This document shows positions 12,417 through 22,627 of a DNA stretch of 64,000 bases, one piece after another. How positions within the stretch are numbered: position 1 is the first letter of the stretch; each line of letters starts with the position of its first letter. The DNA comes from Tetradesmus obliquus (Eukaryota > Chlorophyta > Chlorophyceae > Sphaeropleales > Scenedesmaceae), in assembly GCA_030272155.1 (NCBI GenBank), contig CP126203.1, forward strand, positions 4,408,501 to 4,472,500, read 5' to 3'. The notes beneath the pieces were generated by a model that saw only the letters and a program-made list of their open reading frames with translations, did not search any database and was not told the origin of the DNA. The translations under genes were made by a program, and so were the position numbers.

Positions 12417-14934
12417 GCAGCAGCAGCAGCAGCTTTTCGTTGGAAAGCATTCACCGCATTGCACGTCCATGCCGTGCTTCATGGCGCACACTCGTGCAGG
12501 CCGCCAACACCAGCCAAACATGTGAAAATATTTGTCTCACCTCGGCTGTAGACATCATCGTAACATGAACACAGCACAGTCTGGCCCTGCCAGCAACAAA
12601 ACAGCATGCAGCGGCCCTGCACTCACCCAATCGCCGCAGGGATGGTGCCTACAAAGTTGTTGTTGCTTGCATCCAGCTGCGCCAGCGCGGGCAGGTGGTA
12701 CAGGTCACCGCTGAGCAGCCCTTTTGTGCCGGCACCCAACGTAGCCAAACTTGAGGAGGAAAGTATGTTGTGCCCACGCAACACACACCAATTCAAAGTC
12801 AACCGCAGCAATGACTCAGCCCTGCCAGTGACAAGGAGAATCGCAGCATCCTCCAACTCACCCAATCGCCGCAGGAATGGTGCCCACAAAGTTGTTGTTG
12901 GAGGCGTCCAGCTGAGCCAGCGCAGGCAGGTAGTACAAATCCCCACTGAGTGTGCCACTGAGCTGGTTGTCGGCGATGTCGAGGGACTGCAGGCTGCTGA
13001 GCAGCGTGATCACGGTCGGCAGCTGCGGAAGCAAGCAGAGGTGCAGCGTATAATGCAGGCAGGTGGGCAAATGTTTAACAGTGTGGGCGATGTCGAGGCT
13101 CTGCAGGCTGCTGAGCAGCGTGATCACGGTCGGCAGCTGTAAGGGGAGATAGTGCAGGGTTCAGGGCAGGCAGGCAGGCAGGCAGGGTTCAGTGAAACAT
13201 GAGAGTTGGTTTGTATCAACCTACTGATGTTGAGGGACTGCAGGCTGCTGAGCAGAGTAATCATCGGCGAAAGCTGCAGGAACAAGCAGAGGTGCAGGAC
13301 AGGCAGGCAAGTGGACAAGGCTTGTTACTTACAACCTACACACACGCGACCAGTCAGCGTGTTGCCAGACAATCCCAAGCGCCCCAGGTCAGGCGTGCGT
13401 ACAGCGCCAGCGCCTCCTGTTAAGCTATGGATTTTTAAATGTCATTTGTCATAACGTAACACCTACACACACCTGATCAGTCAGCGTGTTGCCAGGCGTA
13501 CCCAGGCGCCCCAGGTAAGGCGTGCATACAGCGCCAGCGCCTCTTGCCACTACCTTGTGGGTCATGCGTCATGCCTTCACCTTCACACATCCCTGATCAG
13601 TCAGAGCGCTGAGATGTACTGATGCTCCAGGTTGCGTGCATACAGCGCGAGCGCCTCCAAGCAAACCATGAACTCTTGATATGTTATGTCAAGTGACAAA
13701 TCACAACAACCCCACACACACCTGGCCAGTCAGCGCGTTGCCGGAGATGTCGTGATGCTCCAGGTTAGGTGCATACAGAGCGAGCGCATCTGGCACGGTT
13801 ACAAGTCATATGTCGGTTTACATACCATACGTGCGATCATGACATGTCACATAACATGTGACACACCATACCAGTTACACACACCTGACCAGTCAACGCA
13901 TTGCCGGATATGTCCAGGTGCTCCAGGTTGCGTGCATACAGCGCGAGCGCCTCTTGCAAGACTGTCACATGTCACATGCCATATGATATGTCATGACATG
14001 TGACCATCACATGTCATGTAAAATGTGACATAACATAACAGTTACACACACCTGGCCAGTCAAGGCGTTGCCGGATATGTCCAGGTGCTCCAGGTTGCGT
14101 GCATACAGCGCCAGCGCCTTGGGAAATGACCCACTGAAGCCGTTATTTGCTGCGCTGTAGGTGGTCAGCTCGCTCCAATCGCGGCTGGCAGGCTGCAGAA
14201 ACGGCAATAATACAAAGCGCAAAAGGCAGCAGGCAGCGGTTTGCGTGTCAGGAACAGAACCGGCAGTTACGTCAGGTGTGTGCAAGGTGCAGCAAGGCAG
14301 TGGTGGCTGGGTATGTGCTAGGCGGTTGCAGCTAGCTTCGGCAGCTTTGCAGGCAGTTGCGTCCAGCTCAGGTGCCAGAATATTCAATCAGTTGCGCTGC
14401 CACTTCATCCACAACTGGCTCAGCAAGCAGCGCTGATCTCCAAAAGCCGTGCAGGCGTTCCGTCTGGTACTGCTGCGTGTCCTCAAGCCACTGCCCCCCT
14501 TACCAGTGCCCCTACAAGTGCATGGCTGGCCAGATTAAGCTGCATCAGCTTCCTGCAGCGCTCCACCACGCCTGTGCGGCTAGTTCATGAGATGTCATAT
14601 GTCATGTGACATAACATAACATGACTCACACAACCGACTAGCCAACCCTTCTCACCAGTGCCCCTATGAGTGCATGGCTGGCCAGATTAAGCAGCATCAG
14701 CTTCCTGCAGCGCTCAACCACGCCTGTGCGGCTAGTTCATGACATGTCATATATCATGTGACATAACATAACATGACTCACACAACTGACTAGCCAACCC
14801 TTCTCACCAGTGGGCCTGTGAGTGCATTGCTGGCCAGGTTGAGCTGCATCAGCTTCCTGCAGCGCTCCACCACACTTGCCGGGCCCTCCAGCAGGTTCAC
14901 GCGCACATTCAGCACTGCCAACTTGCTGGCATCT

Positions 14935-14976
<42 letters not shown>

Positions 14977-16618
14977 CATCAGCAGACCTAGACAAACACC
15001 TAGAGAACACGCTGCATCAACGATCTGCTGCATTGGTGCTTGCCTGCTCAAAGCACTTTTGAAACCATGCTTTTCTCACCGCTGCACAGGGTGGGTGGCA
15101 GCTCCCCACTGATAAATCATCTCCAGCAATGCAGTAACAAACTTCATCTTACACATGCTGCGTACCAGCTGTTCGGCAGCAGTGCGGCAGAACCACAAAT
15201 CAACCCACTCTCCGCTCACCGCTGCACAGGGTGGGTGGCAGCTCCCCACTGAGCGAGTTCATCTCCAGGTTCAACTGCCGCAGCCCCTTCAGCTGCCCCA
15301 GCTGCTGCGGCAGCTGCCCAGTCAGCCCTAAGAGCTCCTCGCTGCCTTCATTGCCTCCAAACTGTGTGCCCAGGTTGATGTGCTGCAGCTTGCTGAGCGT
15401 GTGCAGCCAGCCGGGCAGCGGGCCATTCATCCAGTTGTTGGACAAGTTGATGTAGGTGAGGTTGCGCAGCTTGGACAGGGCAGCGGGGATGGTGCCTGAC
15501 ACCCAGCACGCGGCTGCAGAGGTGGGCGGAGCGGGCAGTCACAGAATGCAGCTGTTTAGTGCGAAGCAGACGGTGTTGAGCACAGTCAGCCCGCAACAGT
15601 GCCTGCTTTCAACAGTTGCTGCAAGATCCTGTTGCACGTCTGTTACACGCATGTTGCACGCCTGCCCAACGCCCCCACGCCATGCTGCTGCTGCTGCTGT
15701 TCACCTAAGTTGAGGACCTTCAGGTTCACCAGCTGCGAGTACTGCTCGGGAATGCTTCCAGCCAAATTGTTGGCCTCAAGATTGAGCACAGTCAGCCCAC
15801 AGGCGTGGATGGATAACAGGCTGCTGACCATGCCTGGGTTGGACAGGCTGGCATTCAAGTTGTTGCTGCGGTACAGAGCAGTACGGTACATTATTGCAGG
15901 TTACAGTCTGGCAGCGGAAGGTAGCAGTAGGTTGGTGCGTGGTGTTTGGCTGCAGTGCTGGAAACAAGGGGTGCCGTTGCTGCTGCAAGCGTCTGCAGCA
16001 GCGCCAGCGCGAGGTTACTGCTGCTGCTGCTAACAGTACTGCTGCTCCACACAAGCCATGAAGCGCGCTTGTTGCATTACGTCCCAGTCCCTGCTGTCAA
16101 GTCTGCACTGCTGCTGCTGCTGCCGCTGCTGCTGCTGCTGCTGCTGCTGTGGATGCAATGTGCACTTTGAGTACGCATCATATCCCATTGTGCTTGTGAT
16201 GTGTGACCTGCAACTCTTTATGCTGTGGAGGCCACCTTCCCAATGCCAATGAGTGACAGTAGATGCATAACCGCACATAATGCTAGCCCTGCCAGCCAGA
16301 CTGCTACTCACATCGGCAGGTCGATCGCCTTGATGCCATGCACAGCGCTGCAGTCTCCCTTTGCCACATCCGCTGCCTGGCAGCAGGTGATACCCCACCA
16401 CCGGCAATAGGCAGGTGATCCTGCTGCTGCTACAGGTGTCACAAGCTTGCTGCAAGGCGTGCTCTTCACACGCTGCCATCCATACTCCTTGTCCCATGGG
16501 TCTGACACGTTATTTGTTACTTTATAGAAAGTGGCAAGCGCCTCACACAAGTACAGCTGGCAGCTGCTGCCGCAGACACCGTTGGATACTCCAGGGCATG
16601 ACTGTGGCAGGGGTGACC

Positions 16619-16651
<33 letters not shown>

Positions 16652-16760
16652 CCGTAGCTCCGAGCGCTGAAGGAGCAGCTGCGACTGTGTTTGATGACAG
16701 AACCGTGAACAGCAGGCACAAAGCCGCGAGCCACAGCAAGCAGCAGTTCCTGCTGCTCAT
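445..16760 (-). CDS. LRR receptor with one membrane span and two class III nucleotide cyclase modules (18 exons)
   Basis: Exons, read high to low: 16760-16312, 15865-15705, 15513-15220, 14932-14808, 14192-14052, 13022-12862, 12109-11979, 11259-11069, 10347-10177, 9576-9304, 8253-8176, 7570-7472, 7214-6077, 4602-4407, 4135-3447, 3241-2949, 2435-2202, 1713-445. All phases close, giving about 2030 residues. Order: signal peptide (1 to about 28); leucine-rich repeats (about 150-485, e.g. LDISGNALTG, LDASNNNFVGTIP); membrane span (about 636-660, GTVFGVAFVLAGLFAWLVYL). The first cyclase module has SIVVTDVKDFTEL, QEGDSW and VRIGVATG, with a low-complexity insert of over 300 residues; the second has VTIVFASVADADVF and SVNCAAR. 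Each module ends in an H(L/M)G-F element. The ectodomain should face outward and the cyclase the cytosol. cAMP versus cGMP cannot be decided. The least certain junction is 4407/4135; an alternative donor at 4433 breaks the phase. Confidence 0.88.
2020..2690 (-). repeat. Echo copies of the second-cyclase exon (2435-2202)
   Basis: The 3' half of the exon encoding the SVNCAAR motif recurs downstream at about 2020-2110, with the same gggcgcgcctcgta core. The 5' half, with its acceptor, recurs upstream at about 2570-2680 (gtccgcatacagcagcgcct). Both lie in the neighbouring introns and include the exon end plus the splice-site context. Confidence 0.85.
4770..5215 (-). repeat. Four echo copies of the first-cyclase GGQILLDE exon start
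   Basis: The acceptor and first part of exon 4602-4407 (encoding LLSDVANGGQILLDEPT) recurs at about 4780-4850, 4915-4980, 5035-5100 and 5160-5215. The first three still encode LLSDVAN-(G/S/R)-QILLDEPT in one frame; the outermost is more diverged. Spacing is about 110-130 bp. Confidence 0.88.
5375..5945 (-). repeat. Three echo copies of the RIGVATG exon end
   Basis: The 3' end of exon 7214-6077, including its donor, recurs at about 5375-5465, 5610-5705 and 5850-5945. Each copy encodes VRIGV(A/D)TGPLTAG and ends in an intact GT donor (GTGGGGC, GTGCGGC, GTGGGGC). They could act as alternative 5' splice sites. Confidence 0.88.
7630..8105 (-). repeat. Echo copies of the two small cyclase exons
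   Basis: A copy of the start of exon 7570-7472 (catgccacagccatgccggc in plus-strand complement) lies at about 7640-7690. Three copies of the donor end of exon 8253-8176 lie at about 7905-7935, 7970-8000 and 8069-8102, recognisable by cagcttctcacc followed by a variant of ttgcgcaggatgctgttgtg. Confidence 0.75.
8255..8311. repeat. (CAG)n tract abutting a cyclase exon acceptor
   Basis: About 18 uninterrupted CAG triplets, read as (CTG)n on the transcribed gene strand, run directly into the acceptor of exon 8253-8176. No other polypyrimidine tract is present. Confidence 0.95.
8540..9245 (-). repeat. Three extra copies of the transmembrane/juxtamembrane exon
   Basis: Exon 9576-9304 encodes the membrane span and the start of the cyclase. 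Its 3' 170-220 bp is repeated at about 9240-9070, 9015-8810 and 8760-8540. Every copy keeps the same open frame through AFVLAGLFAWLVYLRTRPRW, GDKASVSIVVTDVK and a GT donor. Copies differ by scattered, mostly synonymous substitutions. The 5' edge of each copy falls inside the exon, so none has the original acceptor. Confidence 0.92.
9690..11655 (-). repeat. Echo copies of the juxtamembrane ectodomain exons
   Basis: Start of exon 9576-9304 (ggttggcgtcccagctcggc) recurs at 9700-9750. Start of exon 10347-10177 recurs at about 10497-10595 and 10680-10740, with a long CAG tract between. Start of exon 11259-11069 (ttgtcacgttgtacggccg family) recurs at about 11380-11420, 11505-11535 and 11610-11655. 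Confidence 0.82.
10590..10655. repeat. Long (CAG)n tract in a cyclase intron
   Basis: About 20 CAG triplets between two echo copies of exon 10347-10177. A shorter, interrupted CAG/CGG tract follows at 10750-10850. Confidence 0.95.
12110..12435 (-). repeat. CAG tract plus exon-start unit repeated three times
   Basis: Each of three units consists of the start of LRR exon 12109-11979 (core ctccaagctgtacgacagcc or a variant) followed by (CAG)13-17. They sit at 12090-12165, 12225-12295 and 12350-12430, a period of about 125 bp. The triplet tract and the acceptor it abuts were therefore duplicated together. Confidence 0.9.
12620..14000 (-). repeat. Echo copies of two LRR exons
   Basis: The 3' end of exon 13022-12862 recurs at 12625-12735, and its 5' end at 13080-13140 and 13220-13275. 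The donor end of exon 14192-14052, encoding NLEHLDISGNALTGQ, recurs about five times at 13360-13400, 13480-13530, 13590-13660, 13720-13790 and 13880-13960, interleaved with AT-rich spacers rich in acatgtca-type words. The most recent copies are nearly identical to the exon. Confidence 0.88.
14500..15120 (-). repeat. Echo copies of two more LRR exons
   Basis: The donor end of exon 14932-14808 recurs at about 14500-14600 and 14640-14745 (core gccagattaagc(t/a)gcatcag). The donor end of exon 15513-15220 (gggtgggtggcagctcccca) recurs at about 15085-15115. Confidence 0.88.
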
Positions 16761-17724
16761 GGCAGCTAGCAGCGGCTCTCCCGCGCAGGGATCGCCGTGG
16801 TTTTACTTATTTGTATGTTGCATATTGTTGACCACAGCTTCATCCAGCGAGCAGCAGTTCAGCGGCCCGGTGTGATGGAAAATGCTGTTGAATGGGCGAA
16901 AGCGATGCACCGGCCTCTTTGCAAACAATCTGACGTAACAATTGTTTGAAAGCCTCGCAGTAGCTGCACAATAAACTGGGGTAAGTACATAAGTCTCTGC
17001 AGTTCTTGCTCGAGTTCAGTTAGGAGCCAGTGGAGTGTGACAATGTCCGGCCCGACTCATCAGACAGCCGCTCGATCCATGCAAAAGTGGCATAAGTTTT
17101 CCTGTCTATCAGTAAAGAGCTACTGGAAAGACATTTGCAGCAGACTCGCGAGGGTCCGGACATGTCAATGTACGAAGTACCACAGCATGTCAAGGCACCA
17201 TGTCAAGAACCACCACCCAGGATGGAGTGAGGTCAAAGCGGATTCGCGAGGCAGGTGCATCTTGGCATGATAAACGCCTATTGCTGCTCTGGACATCACA
17301 TTACACCATCCCATCCCGTGCCCCATTGTGCTCACAGTCATCCACACAACAGCTTGCAGTATCACCAGTGCTGTAAAGCAAGACTACACGGCACTCAAGC
17401 ATGTACTGAATGTACTGCGTTGAGCTGGCTGCACACTAGTTCCACGCGAGCTGCGAGCGCTGGCTCCAGTACTCCCCCGCCCTGCGGCAGGCTGCGCCGC
17501 GTGCTGCAGCAGCTGCTGCACCACTTCCTGAGGCAATTCCTCTGCCAGCTCCACCGTAGCAAAGTTGCTGCGCAGCTGCTGCGGGCTGGCTGCCCTGCTG
17601 AGGTATACACACCTCACCTAGAAGGACCGCCAGACTTAGAGCTCTACAGCAAGACAACACAGCACTTCCTGGCATATGCTGTTTACTATGCCTAGAATCG
17701 TCCTATGTATATGCTGTCCCTGGG
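16761..17724. promoter_or_regulatory. Upstream region of the receptor-cyclase gene and 3' flank of the reductase
   Basis: No convincing gene. The right part (17430-17610) holds a degenerate copy of the last reductase exon, lying beyond its stop codon. The left part must contain the 5' leader and promoter of the minus-strand receptor-cyclase gene; no TATA-like element could be assigned with confidence. A ttaca on the plus strand near 17300 would read as TGTAA, the usual green-algal poly(A) signal, for the reductase, but it is about 420 bp past the stop. Confidence 0.4.
17430..17610 (-). pseudogene. Degenerate copy of the last aldo/keto reductase exon
   Basis: This stretch translates to AASPQQLRSNFA-VELAEELP and then loses the frame, while the intact exon at 17949-17725 encodes the same segment followed by a stop. 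It lies 3' of the intact stop codon, so it is a relic of a tandem duplication rather than coding sequence. Confidence 0.8.
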
Positions 17725-18181
17725 CTAGTTCCAAGCCAGCTGCGAGCGCTGGCTCCAGTACTCCTTAGGAGGCTGCGCCATCTGCTGCAGCAGCTGCTGC
17801 ACAATTTCCTGCGGCAACTCCTCTGCCAGCTCCACCGCAGCAAAGTTGCTGCGTAGCTGCTGCGGGCTGGCTGCCCCGCTGAGCACCATGGGCTGGAATG
17901 GCTGCTGCAGCACACAGGCCAGCGCCAGCGCATCTACCGTGGTGTCATACTGCAGAGTGGGGTGCGGTGAGGAGGGCGTGCAGCAGCAGCAACAGCAGAG
18001 CAGCAGCAGTAGAAGCAGAAGCAGCAGGGCTGGGTGTTGTACGCAGCACGTGCAGGTGGACACTGAGAGCAGCAGCGCGGCAGCGGCAGCAGCGCTCTCA
18101 GCTTGCATGCCACATAGGCTCATACAAGGACATGCATCAACTCTTGCTTGCGAGTGCGTGGTCCGCGTTGCACCACTGATG

Positions 18182-18215
<34 letters not shown>

Positions 18216-21200
18216 CGCGCCCACCTGCTGTGCCGTATCCTGCAGCAGTGCCAGTCGTGCCGCAAAACCCGGGTCGCTGTTGCGCCCCGTGAGCCGGCCA
18301 TTGGCCATTGCCTCCTTGATGATGACTGATAGGCCTGCCTGGTGGGCGGCCAGCAGAGCAGGACCTGCGGCAGCAGATGCAACACACCATTTGAGGTAGT
18401 GCCAGGACCCACATGCATTTGTCCTTGAAAAGCCAACCACCCAGAGGTTGGACAACATCCAGCTGCCTCGTGACCATGCGGCTTTGCCTCCTTTGTATGG
18501 ACTGACAGGCATGCCTGGGGGGAGACCAGCAGGGCGGAGCTTACAGCAGCAAGGGTGCACCACCACAACAATCACAACGAACAGATAGACAACACTATGG
18601 TGCCTCCTGAACATGTGATGCTCGTTCTTTAGCTCTCAACATGCGCTGGCTGCAATGCTACACAGGCATTGCTGCGTATGTTTCTGAAGCTGTGCACATG
18701 CATTTCACATCAAGTGTGTTGTGACTCTAGTACGATGAGCTGCACCATGGGATATCCTGATTCTGAGGCACGTGCGCTGCATCACAGCTCATCTGCTTTA
18801 CACGCTATTAACTCTGCGACTTCCATGTCAACACCTGCAGATTACTGCAGCAGGTTCCAGGTGGCCTGCATGCTGTCTCAGTCTCACGGGCACGTGCACA
18901 CTCCAGGCTGCGTATACTCGCTTGCAGGACCGAGGCGTGCACACAATGCATGTGAGAGGACACCACAATCGCCCACCTGCAGATTGCTCCAGCAGGTTCC
19001 AGGTGGCCTGCACGATGACCCTGATGCAGATGCATTGCAATACCTGACCCAAACGCTGTTCCGATGCCACAATTGCTCACCTGCAGACTGCTCCAGCAGA
19101 TTCCAGGTGGCCTGCACGCTGTCAAACAGCAGCGCGCCATCCGCAGCTTGCGCATGCAGGGCCTGCTGGATCACAGCACCCTGCTGCTCCCCTGCAGCAT
19201 AAAAATAGTGGCACACGACGGGCACAGCAGTGAGCGTAAAACAGTAGCTGACCGTCCGGAGCTTGCGCCTGCAGCGCCTGCTGGATGACCGCAGCTTGCT
19301 GCTCGCCTGCAGCAGCAGGCAATCAGCGGCGCGGCAGCAGGGAGCAGCACAATAGTAGTGGCACGACCGTGAGTGTCAGACAGCAGCGTGCCGTCTGCAG
19401 GGCTGCACACCCGCCAGCGCCCAGCCCTTCTCAGCCTTCAGCTGTGCCAGTGCCGCCAGCACCTCAGCATTGGCCAGCAGTGGTCGAGATGCTGGTGGAT
19501 GGGTATGCGCTGTGAATGCAGCTGGCACATAAACTACGCTGTGCTGGCAGACTCTGCATGTCAACACTGCACAACACAAGCGACGCCTGCTGTGTGATGT
19601 CGTTGCTTGGTGCACGAACCAGACACTGAGAGTCCAAACGCCCAGCCCTTCTCAGCTTTGAGCTGCCCCAGAGCCGCCAGCACATTGGCATCATTGTATG
19701 GAGAACCTGCTATGCAGGCTTTGTTTATTTTTGCACGCACCGGATACTGACAGCCCGAGCGCCCAGCCCTTATCAGCTTTAAGCTGTGCCAGTGCTGCCA
19801 GCACCTCAGCATTGGCCAGCACACCACTCTCTAGCGTGGCCGAGTGGATCTGGTACAGGTCGAGGAAGGGGCCTAGGTGCTGGTCTGTCTGCAAAGCAAT
19901 GTTGGGATGCAGATGCAGTGTCCGCGTGTGCAGCAGTGAATGCGTATGTGGCAGAGTGGATCTAGTATAGGTCTAGGAAGGGACCTAGGTGCTGGTCTGT
20001 CTGCAAGCAAAGTTAAGACGCAATTGCAATGTCAACGTGTGCAGCAGTAAATGCGTACGTGGCGGAATGTATTTAATACAGGTCTAGGAAAGGACCTAGG
20101 TGCTGGTCTGCAAAGGACATCAAGAACGCAAATGTGTTTACGCAGAGAATGCTTGTGTGAGGGAGTGCATTGGTGCAGGACACAGGTGATGGTCTGTCTG
20201 CGCAGGAGAGCAGTACAAGTCAGCAAACGCAACCGACGATGTGCAGCAGTGAAGGCGTGTGTTGCTAAGCGGATTCGGTACAAGGCTGCAGGGCAGGACA
20301 TCTCCAAAGAGGCACAGGCATGTTACGGCATGCAGCAGTGAATGCATGTGTTGCGCGGCGGATCTGGTGCAGGACCAGCAAGGGACTCAGGTGCTGATCT
20401 TGTTGGACAGGCAGGAACAACGCACAATAAGGCACGCAGCAAAGAGTGTTGTCAGACAGCATGGCATGACAGGGTTGCATGACATGATTGCATGACAGAG
20501 TTTTATGGCAGCATGCGGCTACCGGCGGCCGCTCACCTCTGCAGCCTGAGTCAGCAGGTTGGCTGCTGTGTGCTCCTTCACCTCGTGGGGCTGGCCCTGC
20601 GTGTCCACTGCAGGGAGCAGCGGTAGCAGCAGCAGCAGCAGCAGCAGCAGGAGTGGCGCCGGCGGCAGCGGCAGCAGCAGCAACGTGACTACCACAGCAG
20701 CAGCACTGGTGACGTCATGGGGGTGCATTACGCCCTCTTGCCCGCTTCCTACTGCCAGGCACATTCCAAGGCATCCTGGCATCCACCAGCCAGTGACCAT
20801 ATCCAGCATGGTGTATGCAAATGAGACGCAGCTGACGGCATCAGGATGTACTGACAGACCTTGAAGCACAAGCGGCACAGCTGCAGTTTCACAAACGCAT
20901 CTATTCAAGCACCTTGCCAGCCCGCGGTGTACACGTAGCCCCACTTGCTGCCCACCACCGCACAGGCGCGATAACGCATATCGACATCGATGCCACCCAC
21001 TTGCCCCTATCCTACTGCCAGGACATTCATCAACATGCACAGGAATGCACCAGGCACCGGCCACATCTATGTGTAGCATACATGTTGCAGCACCAGCGAC
21101 GCAGCCGCAACTGCACACAAACAGCATAATGGTACACTGCACCTTGCCAGCCAGCGGTGTACACGTAGCCCCACTTGCTGCCCACCACCACCTCCTCAGG

Positions 21201-22627
21201 CCCAATGCCACGCGCTGCCAGCCAGCCCCCGAGGAACTCCTCAGCACGCCCATAGCTCCTAGCAGCGTCAAAGTACCTGCATGCGTGCAGCAGACATTAC
21301 GGCAAACACGACTCATGTCTCAAGGGAAGGAGTGCTGCTGCTGCTGCTGCTGCCAGCCAGCCCCCAAGGAACCAATCCGCACGCCCGAAACTCCTGGCGG
21401 CGTCAGTCAAAGTACCTGCATGCGTGCAGCAGATATCATGGCAAACACCACTCATGCCTCAAGGGAAGGAGTGCTGCTGCTGCTGCCAGCCAGCCCCCGA
21501 GGAACTCCTCAGCACGCCCGTAGCTCCTGGCAGCATCAAAGTACCTGCAGCGTGCAAGCGATTTTGCGAACGTTACACGATTTTTCGCGAAAGGGAATGC
21601 TGCTGCTGCTTCTTGAATTGACATGGTAACCGAACACTGGTAATTGGCGTAGGGCATCTGCTGCAACGTTTATCAACAGTCAAACCTGGTCAAACATAAC
21701 ACCCCCCACCTGACGCCACAGGCCCAGGCCTCGTGCAGCACCTGCCAGCAGTGCTGGATGTCGCTCCCCTGGCCCACCTGCCCAAGCTGTCAGCATACTG
21801 TATTGCAGTCAAACCTGGCCAAACTTGGTCAAACCTGGTCAAACCTGCCTCACCTGACGCCGCAGGCCCATGCCTCGTCCAGCACCTGCCAGCAGTGCTG
21901 CCTTATTGCCTCCACGTCAGCGCCGCCTGCCAGGTCAGCGCTGTGGCCCAGGTTGATGTAGCCGGGCCTGAGTGACATGGAAGAGGCAAACAAAGTGTCA
22001 CGTGCGTGGTGAAGTCGTGTATTTATGGTGCACGCATAGTGTGATGCACTTTGGTGTCTGCTGGGGCAGAGCTGCGGCCCAGGTTGATGTAGCCGGGCCT
22101 TGAAAGCACAACAATCGGCATACTTTTAGTCAGTTGTGTCACCTGCCGCTGCCGTCAAGTACATGCAGTAGTAGCTTGCACATTGTGAATGATTGTTTTG
22201 GGGCATATTATGGGGCTGCCAGGTCAGCGCTGTGCCCCAGGTTGATGTGGCCAGGCCTCAACGCGCATTGCAAAAGAGTTTGTACTGGAGTTGTACTATG
22301 AGTGCATAGCTTGTGCGCACTGAGAAGTCATTATGTATATGTCATGTAAATGTGATGGACGTAAGTTGCTTTGTGTTATCTTGATTGCGGGTTGAGGCGA
22401 AGCACATGCAGCGTTACAGCATGCGCAGCCAGTTGCTGTGGCTGCTGATTCCCCAGGCAGCTCCTGCTGGGGACGTATTCCCCGTACACAGGCAAGTCAG
22501 CAATGGGCACTGCAGCTGGCAGAACTGTGCGCATTCTAGGAGCGGCTGCAGCAGCTGCTGGCGGCTAGCTGCTGCATTTCCAGCCGCACCTGCCTAATGC
22601 TGCAAGGCCCAGCCCCAGGTGCGGCAT
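17725..22627 (-). CDS. Aldo/keto reductase (D-threo-aldose / L-galactose dehydrogenase-like)
   Basis: Exons: 22627-22590, 21967-21854, 21276-21143, 20607-20537, 19888-19741, 19191-19081, 18364-18225, 17949-17725. Phases close to about 326 residues, a normal aldo/keto reductase length. The NAD(P)H-dependent catalytic tetrad is visible: Asp54 and Tyr59 in YFDAARSYG, Lys85 in VGSKWGY, His134 in DLYQIHS. Other family blocks are GYINLGH, LLEQSAG, VIIKEAMANGRLTG and the C-terminal SPQQLRSN. The family reduces sugars and aldehydes or oxidises sugar lactols in the cytosol or plastid; the substrate cannot be inferred. The start chosen is the ATG of MPHLGLG. The same frame is open upstream to about 22820 with an Ala-rich stretch, so a spliced-on transit peptide is possible. 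Most introns contain echo copies of exon ends. Confidence 0.9.
18490..22260 (-). repeat. Echo copies of aldo/keto reductase exon ends
   Basis: Recognisable partial copies: exon 7 start at 18490-18545; exon 6 end (caggtggcctgca core) at 18830-18880 and 18960-19012; exon 6 start at 19265-19320; exon 5 end at 19410-19480 and 19635-19690; exon 5 start at 19965-20020 and 20075-20120, with weaker ones near 20175 and 20375; exon 3 end at 20920-20965; exon 3 start at 21360-21420 and 21490-21545; exon 2 end at 21714-21780; exon 2 start (ggttgatgtagccgggcct) at 22079-22100 and 22236-22258. All keep the splice site they were copied with. Confidence 0.85.

Noticed and set aside
12965-14110. Additional functional LRR exons
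   Set aside because: The extra copies carry only one splice site each and include frame breaks, so they are treated as duplicated exon ends, not exons.
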